The position numbers and the translations under genes were made by a program. Of a DNA stretch of 64,000 nt, positions 10,102 through 22,000 are shown one piece after another. Below the pieces are notes generated by a model. It did not search any database and was not told the DNA's origin. It saw only the letters and a list, made by a program, of their open reading frames with translations. How positions within the stretch are numbered: position 1 is the stretch's first letter; the number at the start of each line of letters is the position of its first letter. The stretch lies in the NCBI GenBank assembly GCA_030272585.1, contig BSYQ01000007.1, positions 5,894,001-5,958,000 of the forward strand, given 5' to 3'. Origin of the DNA: Bryopsis sp. KO-2023 (lineage: Eukaryota; Chlorophyta; Ulvophyceae; Bryopsidales; Bryopsidaceae).

Positions 10102-13000
10102 GATGCTTTCCTGAAGGAAAAGCATTTTGAAACAAGTTGTTCTCTGCCTCACAAATCCCAGGAAGAGAGTTAGACAATGATGCAATAGAATGATCTTGAA
10201 GAGACGCGTGCAGGGATGGATCCTTGCAGAGAGAAGTGGGTCACAGATAACCCAACTCTTTGCACGCATACGCATCATTGTTTGCAACTTCTGAAATGGG
10301 AGAAGAAATTATAGTCGACTTGGACAATAGATATGTGCAACATCTGAAACAATGAGAAGTATTGATTATCCAATCTTGAAGGGCACTGTTTGTGCCAAGC
10401 ATAGCATCACACTTCACATTCATCGATCCGGATCGATGGGCAAGGGATCCCTTGCCCACTGACCTATATTCCGGAAATTAAGTTGAGAGAATATGACGAC
10501 AAATCAAACTACATCAATCATCCAGAGCAAGCACACAGCGCAAGAACTTGATCTGTGTATTGAATCAGTCATTAACTAGTCTAGTCTAGTGACTAGACTC
10601 TAGTCTATCCGCCTGATAGAATCATGCCATAAAAAAGAACATAACCTGATGTCCCAGTTGTGTGGAATACAGAGTTTTTTTAAATGCATGAAAGCATTTC
10701 TGCTTGGACAAAGTGCCATCCCTGCTGGCCTCCCTCACCATAAAAGCAAGGGTCTCATTCTGACAGGGAAATATGCCACCCCTTCAAACCTTCGACACAA
10801 AATTGCTCCCACACATTCAAAGCAATGGGTGATAGTTTGGTGATTTGTGGGAATGCTTAGGTGAGCAATGCTCACTGAGCATCGAGGATATTTATTTTGT
10901 GATATCAGTAGAATATTATACCTCCATTAGTGGAGGGGGTTGGAACACTGGTATTCATATGAGAAATACCCATCATATATTCATAAGTATTTGATAGATT
11001 TACCGCTTCAGCAAGGACAATTATTATGGGCAGATAGATCAAGCAAAGCAGAGTAAAAACTGAATATTATCTGGGAAACAGGAGAAAATTTGCTGACTCT
11101 TTTTTGGACTTTTTTTTTAAGATGTTGTAATATAGTTGGATTTCGTGGTAGATTTCCAGCAATGTATGAAGGCCTTTTTGGTGTTGGATGTTGGAGAGGG
11201 GGTTTTGTATGGTGTAAATTAGAGGAATGCTGGTTGGTTCGCTGGCTAGTTCATTTCTTTGGACGGGTTGTGAAGGAAACCTTCCTTTTGGATTAGGCAC
11301 TATCAGCTGCTTGGTCATTGATTCGTTTTTTTCAACACATTTTTGAGTATTTTGAGAGACGCAAAGTTTGGCTGTCAGCGCTTTCGTGTATCGGGACTGA
11401 CACAAGACTTTGTAAATAAGGGATAACGCTGTTTTGTTTTTTGTTTTATTTTGTTTTTATTTTTTTTTGGGGGGGGTGTGATGGCCTTCTTTTGCTGTTC
11501 TTTTTTCTGGCAAGATTTCTCTCGATTCTAGCCGGTCTCCTGCCTTTGGTGACTATAGAAAAGACACTCCTATTTTCCACAGTGACATGAAGCAATATTT
11601 TTTTTCACCCCCCGTATCAACAGTGAAAAAAAACCCCAACGTTCAACACAAACAGTTGTACTTACCCAACAGATGCATAGGAAGGATCTTGTTAACTTAT
11701 TCAACTTAGTTTAATCAGTTGCTCCAATTATTTTTTCCAATTGAGTTTGGGGTGTTATGGAGAAAGTATAAAGTATGCAAAGGAAGAAGGGGGGAGGGGG
11801 GAGTTCAAAAAATAACCAATGAAAAGAGAAGACTCCTGAGCAGAGGGCATAGAAAGAAAAGGTGCCAAGGGTGGGGTAACAAAAAAAAATTACTATCGAA
11901 TTTACAGCATTGAAAAGCAGGATGTGTACCTTTTTTTGTCTATTTAAATGATCCACAACTCGAATTTTAATCACTTCTGTTCCTTGTAACTCTATCACCT
12001 GTCATATTTTTTTTTTCAAATCTGTGGAAACTTAATTTAGATGGTAGGGAGTTGGGATCAAATTTAGTTCACATAATTTCTGGATACAACGATCTATGAA
12101 GCAATGGATGGATTAGAACAATCCAAGAAAACATAGAAAAATATTCTAAAAAGATGTCAGGATGGTGGTTGTATAAGACACAATGACATATTTCTCGGAC
12201 AGGCTCCAAGGGCCTAGCAGCCCACTTAATAACTATTTTTCCAAAAATTCAAATAATGACCTACAGCAATTAGAAAAATTAAAATTTCAAAATTTGATTT
12301 TTAAAATTTGCTCTTTTTTTTCCACAACACCATTCGAATACACAGACAGCAGCAATCTTGATCCATATGACACAGCAACCTCAAAATTGGCACTAAGGAA
12401 ACATCGTTCGTTCACAATGAACCTGAATCTCCTCTCCATAATGAGTTTGTCTCTTGGCACTACAAAATCTGCAACAAAACCTTACTTCCAAAAAGTGAAC
12501 AAGAAAAGAAATTGTTAAATTGTGACATATTCTTCACCCACTCCTCTTACTGGTGTCAGGCAGCTTCTTCGTGTGTTATCATGATTTGATTTGATTGGCT
12601 GTTTTTCTTTGGGGGGTGTCGCTCTACATACATTGGTGTTTTCATCGAAAGAATTTGCTTGGAGATCAACAAACGTTGTATTTGCTTTAAAAAGCACTCG
12701 CTAAAACACGGTCGTCCACTTCTTGTTACATTCGATCAAATTTATCTGTCTCTTCCTCAGTGAGGAATCCTCACATTCTTTTTCACTAATTTCACTTCAA
12801 TGCTGACCCGCATTCTCCAAACACACTTTTCGGAAAGTCAGTCGTTTCATGTACTAATCCTATCTATTTTGGTTTTGATCATCCAGCTAGAGTCCGTGAA
12901 AATTGTGTATCAATCCCCACTGCTATATTTACAATTGGCAACACGGAACTCGCCAAGGTAAGTTATGCCACAAAAAAAGAGAAAAGAAAAAACTGGCAGG
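10102..13000. other. Non-coding interior of the element
   Basis: AT-rich sequence with no exon I recognise on either strand. Minor structures are a short hairpin around 10575-10605 built from repeated CTAGT units, and CCTCCA-TTAG-TGGAGG near 10920. No transposase or reverse transcriptase similarity was seen. Confidence 0.45.
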
Positions 13001-14011
13001 TTAGGTAGGGGGAAAATTCTCGAAATCTAGTTTAGAGTCATAAAAATCATTCAAAATTTCCCTGGCTGTTTCAGAAAGATCTTCATTTTCACGAATCGCC
13101 AGCCTGCAAGGAAAGAAAAAAAGTGCTTTCAACAGCTTATTAGAAAAAAGAACACCCCTTTTTCTGAAATAGAGTAGTGCAACGCCCTATGCTTATCAAA
13201 CCTGATGATCAGATTCACAACAAAAATGCAGTCCAGATAGCTGATGCAAATGGTAATTTTTTTTTGCCACAATGATGCAAGGGTAACCTCACTGCTAAAT
13301 AGAAAGAATAACTCCCCGATCAGCAAGTGGGTTAGTCATCCTATTTCTATGCCCATCCAAGTTGGAATTTTCCCAAAAAGAAAGCAGGCATCATCCACTC
13401 ACAACAAAAGGCGCATTTCAGAAGTCGAAAAACTAGCCCTTGTAAAACAAAACAAAACAAAAGCACTCCTCACCGGTCAAGGCCATCCCGCCCTCCAAGT
13501 TCTTCAATCATTTCGGCGAAATGATTGTCTTCCACTCCTGTTTTGTGAGTTCCCCTGATGCTAAAATCGTGTTCAGTCCAGCGACACCAACACTTTGACG
13601 AACGATTTTATGATTAATTCGTTTGCGAAGTAATCTCGGATGACCTATGATTTAAAAAATCCAAAAAAGTACGTCAATGATACCCAAGTTCAGGACGATT
13701 CTGGATGCCTGTTCGTTATGTGGGTGGGGTATTGCTGGGAACAGATCAATGTCACTGGCTAAAACCCAGAATATCACTGGCTGGTGATGGTGGTGGCTCG
13801 TCGATGTCAAATTGCAAATTGCCATCCCAGTGATGTACCTCGTCTGATGCAACTGCTGCTGAGTTGGCAAGAACTAGCACAGCCATTTTCTTGACCGAAA
13901 AATCCTCCCGTATCACATACTCCCCCATGATGTCCAGGAAATTGTACTTGACTAAGACCTCCAGTCGAGGCGGGGAATCTATCACCAAATTGTTAGCGAT
14001 TTCACACAGAT
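13001..14011 (-). pseudogene. Importin-alpha (karyopherin-alpha) C-terminal fragment, broken
   Basis: Armadillo-repeat nuclear import adaptor. The minus-strand exon 13839-14011 encodes ANNLV, VLVKYNFLDIMGEYV and EDFSVKKMAVLVLANSAA, matching a late ARM repeat (compare DIKKEAAWAISNATSGG). The next segment, 13474-13644, begins IRDYFANELIIKSFVKVLVS. The match then moves to another frame (LNTILASGELTKQE) and shifts again to DNHFAEMIEELGGRDGLDR, the typical ARM10 stretch. The last exon, 13001-13103, gives LAIRENEDLSETAREILNDF with TAA 13001-13003. The need to change frame inside one exon marks it as broken. The N-terminal IBB domain and most ARM repeats are missing. Identity is moderate, based on pattern only. 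Confidence 0.6.
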
Positions 14012-14759
14012 CTGCAAAGAAAAAAATTCCATGCTGAAATTTACAATGCAAAAACACCCTTGCCCCACATAGAGCATGATATGCCATAAACACTCTCACT
14101 GCACAAGTCTGGCAAATTTGGGAGGGAAAAAAAACTATTTTCTTCTTTCTTTCAAGAAATTATGACTGGCTGATTTGAAGGTACCTTCGTAGATCAGAGC
14201 AAATCCCATCTCTTGTCATTTGCACGTTTAGGCTTCTTGCCAGCCCCTTCTCCAGCAATTCATCCAGTATGTCTTTTCTGTGGTGATGTAGCGGATGCTC
14301 CTCATCAAGTACAGCAAAGCTTCCTCATCTTGGATGCTACCAGAATAAAACCGCCACTAATTACAGTGTTTAGTGATATGTGGGAGTGCTTCGGGGGTAC
14401 TGGCCATATTGTGACTTGTGGAACCAATTGCTGACTGACTCAATATATGTTGAGGGGCATGAGGGTTGGTAGGTGGTTCCTTTTACCTTATTTCAGTTTC
14501 ATTTCTTTTTATTTTTGTATGTTTTGCTTGTTACTTTTTTCATGACATTTTTTCTTTTCATTGTCCAAACTGAACCAAAATCTGGGTGATGGGTGGAAGT
14601 TCACCCGTCAGGGACGAACACAATCCTCCTTACATATCTCCACAAAATTTTTCGTGAAAGACAACAACAACATCTTTTTTTTTCACCAGCTTGATTCCTA
14701 CAGGTTGGTTTTCCAAATACTCCAGCATCCGAAAAAAAAAAAAACATAATTAAAATCCA

Positions 14760-17700
14760 ATCCACAGGAGAAGCTCTGTCGTGAGGGCGATTCGGGCGAT
14801 CAGGTCAGCGGCTTGATGTCGAATTTTCGCAGCTTAGTTGTTCAGCCGTCACTTGATGGTACCGCAGACCTGGGGGAGGTAGGGCTTCGCTCTTCGATTG
14901 TGCAGGGAATTGATCACCATTCCAAACCTGTTCAGCATGACATGGGCATCATCGCTCACCTTCAACCGACAGCAGAAATTTATGTCAATTAGATGCCTAA
15001 AACAATTCAAAATACGGTTTCGTATATTGCGCTCCTGACTAGCATTGTCCCCACCAGTGGAGAAAACTCACTTGCTCTTGGAAGGCATACAAGATGCCGT
15101 CGATCAGCAGCTCCTCCAACCGAGCATCAATATATGCCGTCCCCAGTTTCGAAATAACCTTGTCAATGGTTTCCACCACCATTCTCCGATACAGCTCACT
15201 TTCGTCCTTCAAATCCTCCACAATGCGGCTGATGATATCCCCGCAGCCCACCTTTTCAGCCAACGCCACCACTGAATGAACAACTTGGAACACCAGACTG
15301 CATCTTAACCTGTGCCAACATTTCCACGTTTTTGAAAAGGTTTCTTCCCAAAGTGATCTATACACACCTGTACGATTTTTTTCATTTCCTCGTCGGGTGT
15401 TTGGAATTCGCGAATTTAAATGAACATCTCTTCCCGAGTGTAGTAGTTAGCATATCTTGCATCCATCAATGGAATCAAATCCTGCACACGAAAACACAAA
15501 AAAATTGACCCTCTGTTCAAAATGTGTCGTTAGACCTTGACTTCACATTTCCACCGACCTATGCTATTGCACTCTGTTTTCAATCAGATGTATTGCCCCA
15601 AATTTCACTCAAGATATGCATCGAGTCCCAAGGCATTCCCGAAAAGAATATCCATATGTGGATGCATAGTTGGGTGAATGATTCAGAAATCTGGCGCAGA
15701 AGTTTTTTTTTGCAGCGAAAAACTAGCAACTTGAACAAGGGTCCGCAGAGGTGTTGTAGCTCCCAAAAACAAGGGGAAGAAGAAAAACAATTTTGGAAAT
15801 AAACGTGCCAGCAGCCAAGGAACAATAAATTCAGATTCTAAGAACACTTACAAGGGAGAATTGACCACAGAACTGCATACCGATTGCCTTGAGAAAAGCG
15901 GCCAGCACTTTTCCCCTCAATGTACGGATGCCTTTCCAGAGAGGCTCCAACACATCATCGACACTTTCGATTCCATAAGGAGCAGCAGCTTCAGCCAACG
16001 CCGCCAAAGACAGGGCCGTGAAGGTTTTCACTTTCTGGTTCTCATCCACCAATCCGTGCTTGATGATATCCACCAGTGCTTATAAATGTGGCAACACTGC
16101 CACGCCCATCAAAATGGCTATTTGCTGCACGATCTTGATTCCTGGATGCAGATTCATTGGTTTAAAAAACAGAAAAAACAGACAGCAAGTGTTCCTGTAT
16201 TAACAACAGTTTTTATGGCCAGAGAAGGTGGAGCACCAAAAAGAAACATTGTTGAAATTCGCTAGGACGGACCCCAGCAAAAGACCAGTTGCTCAGCTTG
16301 CACAAAATGGAATTTTGACTCACCCGTATGTCTCGCTTGCCATGATTTCTTACTGAGGCACACCGCCTTCAAGAGCAACTTGGGAATGCCCAATGCAGAT
16401 GCGACCACACAGAACGCTCTCGCTGTGGTGTTTCTGACATATTCATCCATTTTGTTCAAGTCTGGTCGCATGGCTGCAATCATGGAAGGCAGCCCAGCTG
16501 CTTTCGACAAATTAGCGATGATTTCTCTGCCCTCCACCCTGGCATAGCAGTCCTCATCAATCAACAGAGGCTCGATAACGACCAAGATCTTGTGAACGAA
16601 AGGCCTGACCAACTCATCCAGATTGAAGAGGATCCGTTCAATCACCTGACCAGAAACAACACACACACACACTCGGTGAGCACAATTGTTTACCTAACAC
16701 AAATTGATCCACTTCCAGCACCATTTCAATATAAGTTTCCTCCCAAGATGTGCAAACAAGACAAACTGAATGCACAACTTCTCTTATTTTTGGCTCCCCA
16801 CTGTCCCAAAGCCGAAACCGTTAGTCATAAACAGCGAAAAAATGGACTCACCTTGACCAGCAAATGCCTTTCTTCATCCTCCAGAGTGGGCTGCATCAGC
16901 AATGGCAAGATCTGATTTAACTAGGCTCCTGCACCGAACTACCTGGATTTGTCTGGCAGCTGGCTGAGAGCGGACTTCCTTTGCGGGGGGGATCCATTTT
17001 TGACCTGCAGCAACAGCTTCATGATTTTCCTTTCCTTGAAATCCTCCGAGTTCAGGTCTCCTTCGTTGATTTCTTGAAGTAAGACCCCAAAGTGTTGCAA
17101 ATCTTCAGGCTTCATTTCTGGCAGCCCCTCAGGGGTGGCTGGAACATCAGATCTCCCCAATCTGCACAATACAGTCCGTCCAAAATTAGACGTATGCAAA
17201 CCTTTTTGGTTGCTCAGCAAACCAACGAGTTCTCAGTGACCGGCCCGGACGAGGATTGTTCGGTGGATCCACGGTCCGAAATATAATTATCTATTCAATT
17301 CTTGATGCATATCCCACAAACGAAATCGACAAAACACCAGTGGGTATATGCCATGTCTTTTCTTAGCAAGGTTGGTTATGGAAGAAAAAAACCAGGGCAA
17401 AATCCGTGATTGTCAGGTTGTCGATCAGCCAGCTTTAAAACAGGGAAAAATTGTTCCAGATCATTTCATGCAGACAGGAGGGTTGCACTCACACATTGTC
17501 TTCGGGAATGCTGTATAGTGGGGTGCCTCCGATGGGGGTGGGCGTTGCTGTCACTTTTCTTGCTGGAGTTCGAATCGGTTGATAGCCTTGAGGTGGGTCC
17601 AAGATCTAGGGGCAAGGGGGAAAGAATTGAAGTCAAGCAGAAGGAGAAAAACATCTTAGCCAAAAGACAGGCATGCCACCATGAAAAGCTGGAATATGTC

Positions 17701-18330
17701 TCACTCAAAGACCAAGGGGTCGAAGATGTGAAGAGCAGCAAGCTAAGGGGCCCCATCAAATAATAACAAAGGACGAGAAAACATCTCCACATGCGTTTTC
17801 CAACTCCAGAACGAGGTGGCTTTAAATATCCTACCCAAAAGTTGCCAAAAACAGTGTTTTTCCTTTGCAATCCACATCATCGCATGCAAGGTATCAGAGA
17901 TTAATATTACTTCTGATAGTATCCGAATGAACCCCACCTTGTATCCTTCTTTCTCTCCGGCCAGCATGGAATCGACCTCATCATCAGCCAAAGGCCTGTT
18001 TCTTTCCTCAATTTCCCGATCCCATCACATTTGCTGGAAACATACGAAATTTGGATTTAAAAAACATGTCTTTACACTCACACGGTGTGGACAATTTCAG
18101 CATAACTTCATTCTGACAAAATATCTCCACCGTAAAATTGCACAACTCAATCTTCCAGGAGTTGGGGTTTCATCCCATCTGTTTCTTCTTGGAGTGGGCT
18201 CCACTCCCAGTCTGCCTGGTGTGGGGGTGGCATCCCACCTCCCAGGTGTGGCATCAGAGTGACCTGGAGTGGCATCCCATCATGAACCTCAATGACCAGG
18301 AGTGCCATCTGCATCCCAATCCAAGGTCTT
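14760..18330 (-). pseudogene. SF3B1: SF3B1 (splicing factor 3b subunit 1) fragment with many in-frame stops
   Basis: U2 snRNP component that recognises the branch site. Minus-strand pieces follow SF3B1 in order from the Thr-Pro/Trp-Asp repeat region (about 18150-18330: RWDATPTPG, RRNRWDETPTPG) through REIEERNRPLADDEVDSML (17941-18020), PIRTPARKVTATPTPIGG (17495-17605), ERKIMKLLLQVKNGSPPQR (about 17000), then HEAT repeats ([20 protein letters not shown] near 16550; [16 protein letters not shown] near 16340; [18 protein letters not shown] near 15950; [20 protein letters not shown] near 15220; AKPYLPQVCGTI near 14870). At least six in-frame stops interrupt conserved segments, for example in WRLNN (TGA for Trp), [18 protein letters not shown] and LPHL-stop-ALV. 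About 500-600 codons of the gene are represented. The 5' start and the C-terminal third are missing. This is a captured, decayed genomic fragment. Confidence 0.85.
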
Positions 18331-18345
18331 CACTTTTTTCCTGAA

Positions 18346-18832
18346 AAAAAAGCAGGGGTGAAAACAACACACTCACGCCTTGTCCTGTAGGTCCTCAACC
18401 TATATCTATATATAGTGTGGGATGATACCACACTTCTGCAGGCAATGCCAACAGAGTTTGGCATTTTGGCATTGTAACACAAACCAAAACTTAAGGAATC
18501 ACACAGGATTGACTGTACCAATTGAGGGTGTGCCATGCAGCAAACTGGTTTATTTCCAAACTGGGTTGCAGTTAAGGAATTACGCTACGAAGCTCTGCGT
18601 CCCGCAGAGGGCAGGAGTGTCACGCGGGGCGAGCTCGATGCCCGACGCAGGATTTCGACGTTTCGCCAGGGCCCTTCTTGGTGGTGGAGGACGACGGAAA
18701 GCAGTGGTGGGAGCAGTGGTCAAGCAAGACTTGGTACAGATTTCGGCGGCCCTCCGTCGTGCTGCTGATGCCGTGCGGACCTTGGTTCGGAGCAAGAAGT
18801 GTGTCGCTGAAGCGTGGAGTCCGCGCGGACTT
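18346..18832. other. Inner right segment of the element, no recognised gene
   Basis: GC-rich from about 18590 onward. Open frames occur on both strands but look like composition effects. No homology to the inner left segment was seen beyond the terminal repeat. Confidence 0.4.
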
Positions 18833-18975
18833 GACGACGTGGAAAATCAACACTTTTTTAAATTTCGGAGTAACAGCATTCGGACTGATGGCGTTCGGAC
18901 TTGCGACATTCGGACTTACGGCATTCGGACTGACACGCATTCGGACTAATGGCATTCGGACTGAAGGGAGTTCAC
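18833..18975 (-). repeat. Right terminal inverted repeat with 15-nt subrepeats
   Basis: Reverse-complement copy of the left terminal repeat. Units of the form CATTCGGACTTACGG are repeated, flanked inside by GACGACGTGGAAAATCAACA. The shared block ends at 18967 and is followed by 8 divergent nt and then the duplicated target GTTCATTACG. Confidence 0.75.
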
Positions 18976-18985
18976 GTTCATTACG
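18976..18985 (+). repeat. Right 10-bp target-site duplication
   Basis: GTTCATTACG, direct copy of 6872-6881. It ends 100 bp before the start codon of the HAUS4-like gene, so the insertion lies in that gene's promoter or 5' UTR. Confidence 0.7.
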
Positions 18986-19085
18986 TAGTTTCGTTTTCGG
19001 AACGAGGGAGGATAACGCGCAAGGAAACTGCCCAACTTTGCTCGTAGCTTCAGTGAGGTTGAGAGTTGAGACTCGGCTCTGCTTC

Positions 19086-22000
19086 ATGGCGTTCGACTTC
19101 AACGCAGGCGTGCAAAATAGAATGGTTGTACGTCCAGTTGAAATGGGTGCCCCCAGCCTCTTGAACTACATTCCCGAGCTTCCAGAGCAAACAGTCGACC
19201 ACAGGTTCAGATCGCTGTGGGACGCTCTGAAAGCGAATGGCGAAAAAGGTGAGCTGTTCCTGTCGATGACACTCGTGAACAATACTCTCCGAGCTTGATT
19301 CTTTGGAGAAATGGGAAAACGATAAACCTCGTCGAACCATCGAAATGTTTATGTTGGGTGTATTATTGATGCAAGAGTGTGCGCGGCGGCCGGACACGGA
19401 AAGAGCCTGACAGTCAGACGGTTTAAGAGTGACAATCGCTTTCTTGATTCTGGCATTTATTTTGCATAGACGTCGTCTGTTCCGTTCTCGTCGAATCCTC
19501 TTTGATAAAAACGCTTTGTGTGATGTTGTGTCCTTCCCCAGCGGAGGCTTCTCGAAAAGAGCAGGAAGAGGCCATGGCCCCAGAACTAAGGGAGGCGAAA
19601 TTGGGGTAGGTTACCTTCAAGAAAATTTATCTCCACAGTATACCTTGAAGGTGCAAATTTCCATTGTGAACCTTAGTTTTTTCTGAGGACTGGATAGCTA
19701 AGGGTAAAATGATTGAACTGTGGAACATAGTTTAGACGCTTCCACCCCTTACAGCACTCAACTCTTGGTGGGGGGGTTGCATTGGCTTCAAGACATCCTG
19801 GTGTGTTTTTCTGACTACACCCAAGTGCTTCTTTATGATCCTTAAAATCTCGTGGTTTTAGGTATCTCCTGCACAGCGCCCTGCTGTCAGAAATAATTGC
19901 ATTTTGCAATGAGGACCAGAGCTCGAGAAAATCTTCAATACAAGCTAGCCTGCGCTCGGCAGTGGAATTGGGGCTCGAGGTCAGTTCACAGGAAATACAA
20001 CTCGTCCAAATGAAAACTCCCGGCACAAAATCAATCAAACCAAGATTAGAGAACAGGTCCATTTATCGCGTGTTCTTTCCCCCCAAAAAAAATGGTGACA
20101 GTAGTTCCACTTCTGACCGACTCAGATATTTTCTTTCAAATGTAATTTTGGGTCAAGTAGAACTAGAAAGACAAGTCAAGGTTGAAGTGCATCAGTCTGC
20201 AATTGATTCCGTGGCTGAAAGCAGAGGGGGGGGGGGGGAGGGGGTTGATGTGATTGGTTGAATTGTAGTTATTGGTGATGCATGGAGTCCGATTATTGAA
20301 TTCCCTGACAATGCCAGGCTGCTGTGACAATTCAAAGTCTGACACTCGGTGGAACACCTGCCAGACATAAAGATGTGGATGGGATGGATCCAGAATTTGA
20401 CGAAAATCACACACCCAAAAGAAGGCGAAGTTTCGAGACAGATGGGATGGACATGGGCGAATACAAATTGTTTTGGGGGGGCCCAAGGAGGGGGATGCTG
20501 GGGTTGACGAAACAGCAAATTTTGGAAAGCACATTCAGAGATCACCGTCAGGTATTCTGGTCAATCAATCACCTTGTAAGGGTGGTTCAAATGGGCACCT
20601 GCATTTTGGGATGAAATCAATGCTGGGTGCGGTTGGTTGGAGAGGAAAGAATCGAGCATTGGAAAAGTGAGGTGTAAATGGATGGGCTAACTTCGAAACA
20701 AGTGTTTTGAAATATGAAATGAGAAATGTGCTTCTTTTTGCTGCTGTGTCTTTTAGCCTGGTCCTGAGTTGGTGGCCGAGGTTTCGGGCCGTTTTCGTGA
20801 GCGTGCAGAGGAAATTCACGTCTGGTGCAGGGAGGATGGAATGGAAAGCTGTGAGGGTTCGCTGCAAGGTACATTTTTCAAGCATCCCATCTCACCAAGT
20901 TTTTTCAAATCCTTTGATCACACATTTTAGTGGGTGTCAAAAAAATTCAAGCGATTCAATGGTCATCAAATGTCTTACTTTTATCTCTGCATCTAAACTT
21001 GTTGGTGGTGGTGGTGGTGTTTTTTTTGTGGAGTTATCCAGATTCATTTACTTATCTCCTTTGCAAAACATTTTTGGTGGGTGTGCTCTTTTTCCTCCCA
21101 GATCGGCACGATTGTTGCCTGAATTACTTGAGGTTGAAAAGGGATGCCGTGGTGACTGGCCGGATCGCATTGGATAAAATTCAACAAGAGATTCTGAGCG
21201 AACTGGCTAAATGCCACTCAATCCGGATGGAGATTTTTGAAGGTGCAGAGCGAATAGTAGATTATGCTGCTGAAGGAAATGTTGAATATGAAAAGGTACC
21301 AGAAAGAGTGAAATGAGATTAAGAGTGGGGTTGCTTAATTTCGTGGCCATCTGCATCTTTTTTCATGGTGAAACACTTTTCGATGTGGCAGTCGTTCCAA
21401 ACCATTTCTGTACCTTCATTTCCTTTCCATCTACTGGTCGATAAAAAACTAGGCATGTATTATCTTCAGCTGCGGAGCAAATTTCAGATTGAAGATAGTC
21501 AGTGGCTCATACGGTGGTTTGTGTGTCCCGTGCATTGCAGAGAAAAGTGGAGTATTATAAGGATTTTATCGAAGTCGAATCCAGGTCAGTTTTTGCCCCT
21601 AATATTGGATTTAGAGAAATGCATGGTGCATCAAAAAAATCCTCCCCTGCGTCCGAAAATTCTGATGCAACACTGTGGAAAACTGAGTTGTATGGGCCTT
21701 GATCTTCTCTTGCATCTGTGAATGTGTTTTTCCAGTCAAAGTGAGGCTGTGAAATCTGAGATTGAAGCCGGCACTTACACAGCACACGTCAACAGAGCCT
21801 TGGAAGTAATCCACAGAAAACTCGAATCTGAGATTAACAAAACGACAGAGCAACTAAAGGAGGTAAACCGTAGTATTCTTTTGCATTGTGCATGCTGTGA
21901 CGTGGCTGCAAAATAGCCAATCGACAAATTCCAGCTCTTGTGTAATTATCATTCAGGTGGAATCGAACTTGCAGCAGCGAGAAGGCCTTGGGCAGGAATA

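Larger units (their letters stand above)
6882..18975. mobile_element. 12.1-kb non-autonomous gene-capturing (Pack-type, MULE-like) DNA transposon
   Basis: The element is bounded by terminal inverted repeats (6882-7025 and 18833-18975), outside which stands an identical 10-bp direct repeat (6872-6881, 18976-18985). Inside are fragments of at least four unrelated host genes: ECD/SGT1 (+), an NPF-motif protein (+), importin-alpha (-) and SF3B1 (-). All are incomplete and all carry in-frame stops or frameshifts, while genes outside the element are intact. The fragments keep their introns, so they were copied from genomic DNA and not from mRNA. No transposase-like ORF was recognised, so it looks non-autonomous. 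A 9-10-bp duplication, long terminal repeats with subrepeats and gene capture are known hallmarks of Mutator-like Pack elements. The superfamily assignment is inference, since the outermost 8 nt of the two ends match poorly. Confidence 0.7.

Noticed and set aside
6882..18975. The two terminal repeats as independent MITE-like insertions
   Set aside because: The shared 10-bp direct flank lies at exactly the same 8-nt offset outside both ends and on the same strand, which single unrelated insertions would not produce.
18678..19298. A 206-codon plus-strand open frame across the right terminal repeat into the HAUS4-like start
   Set aside because: It runs through the 15-nt subrepeat array, whose unit length divisible by three keeps the frame open, and it has no protein-like features.
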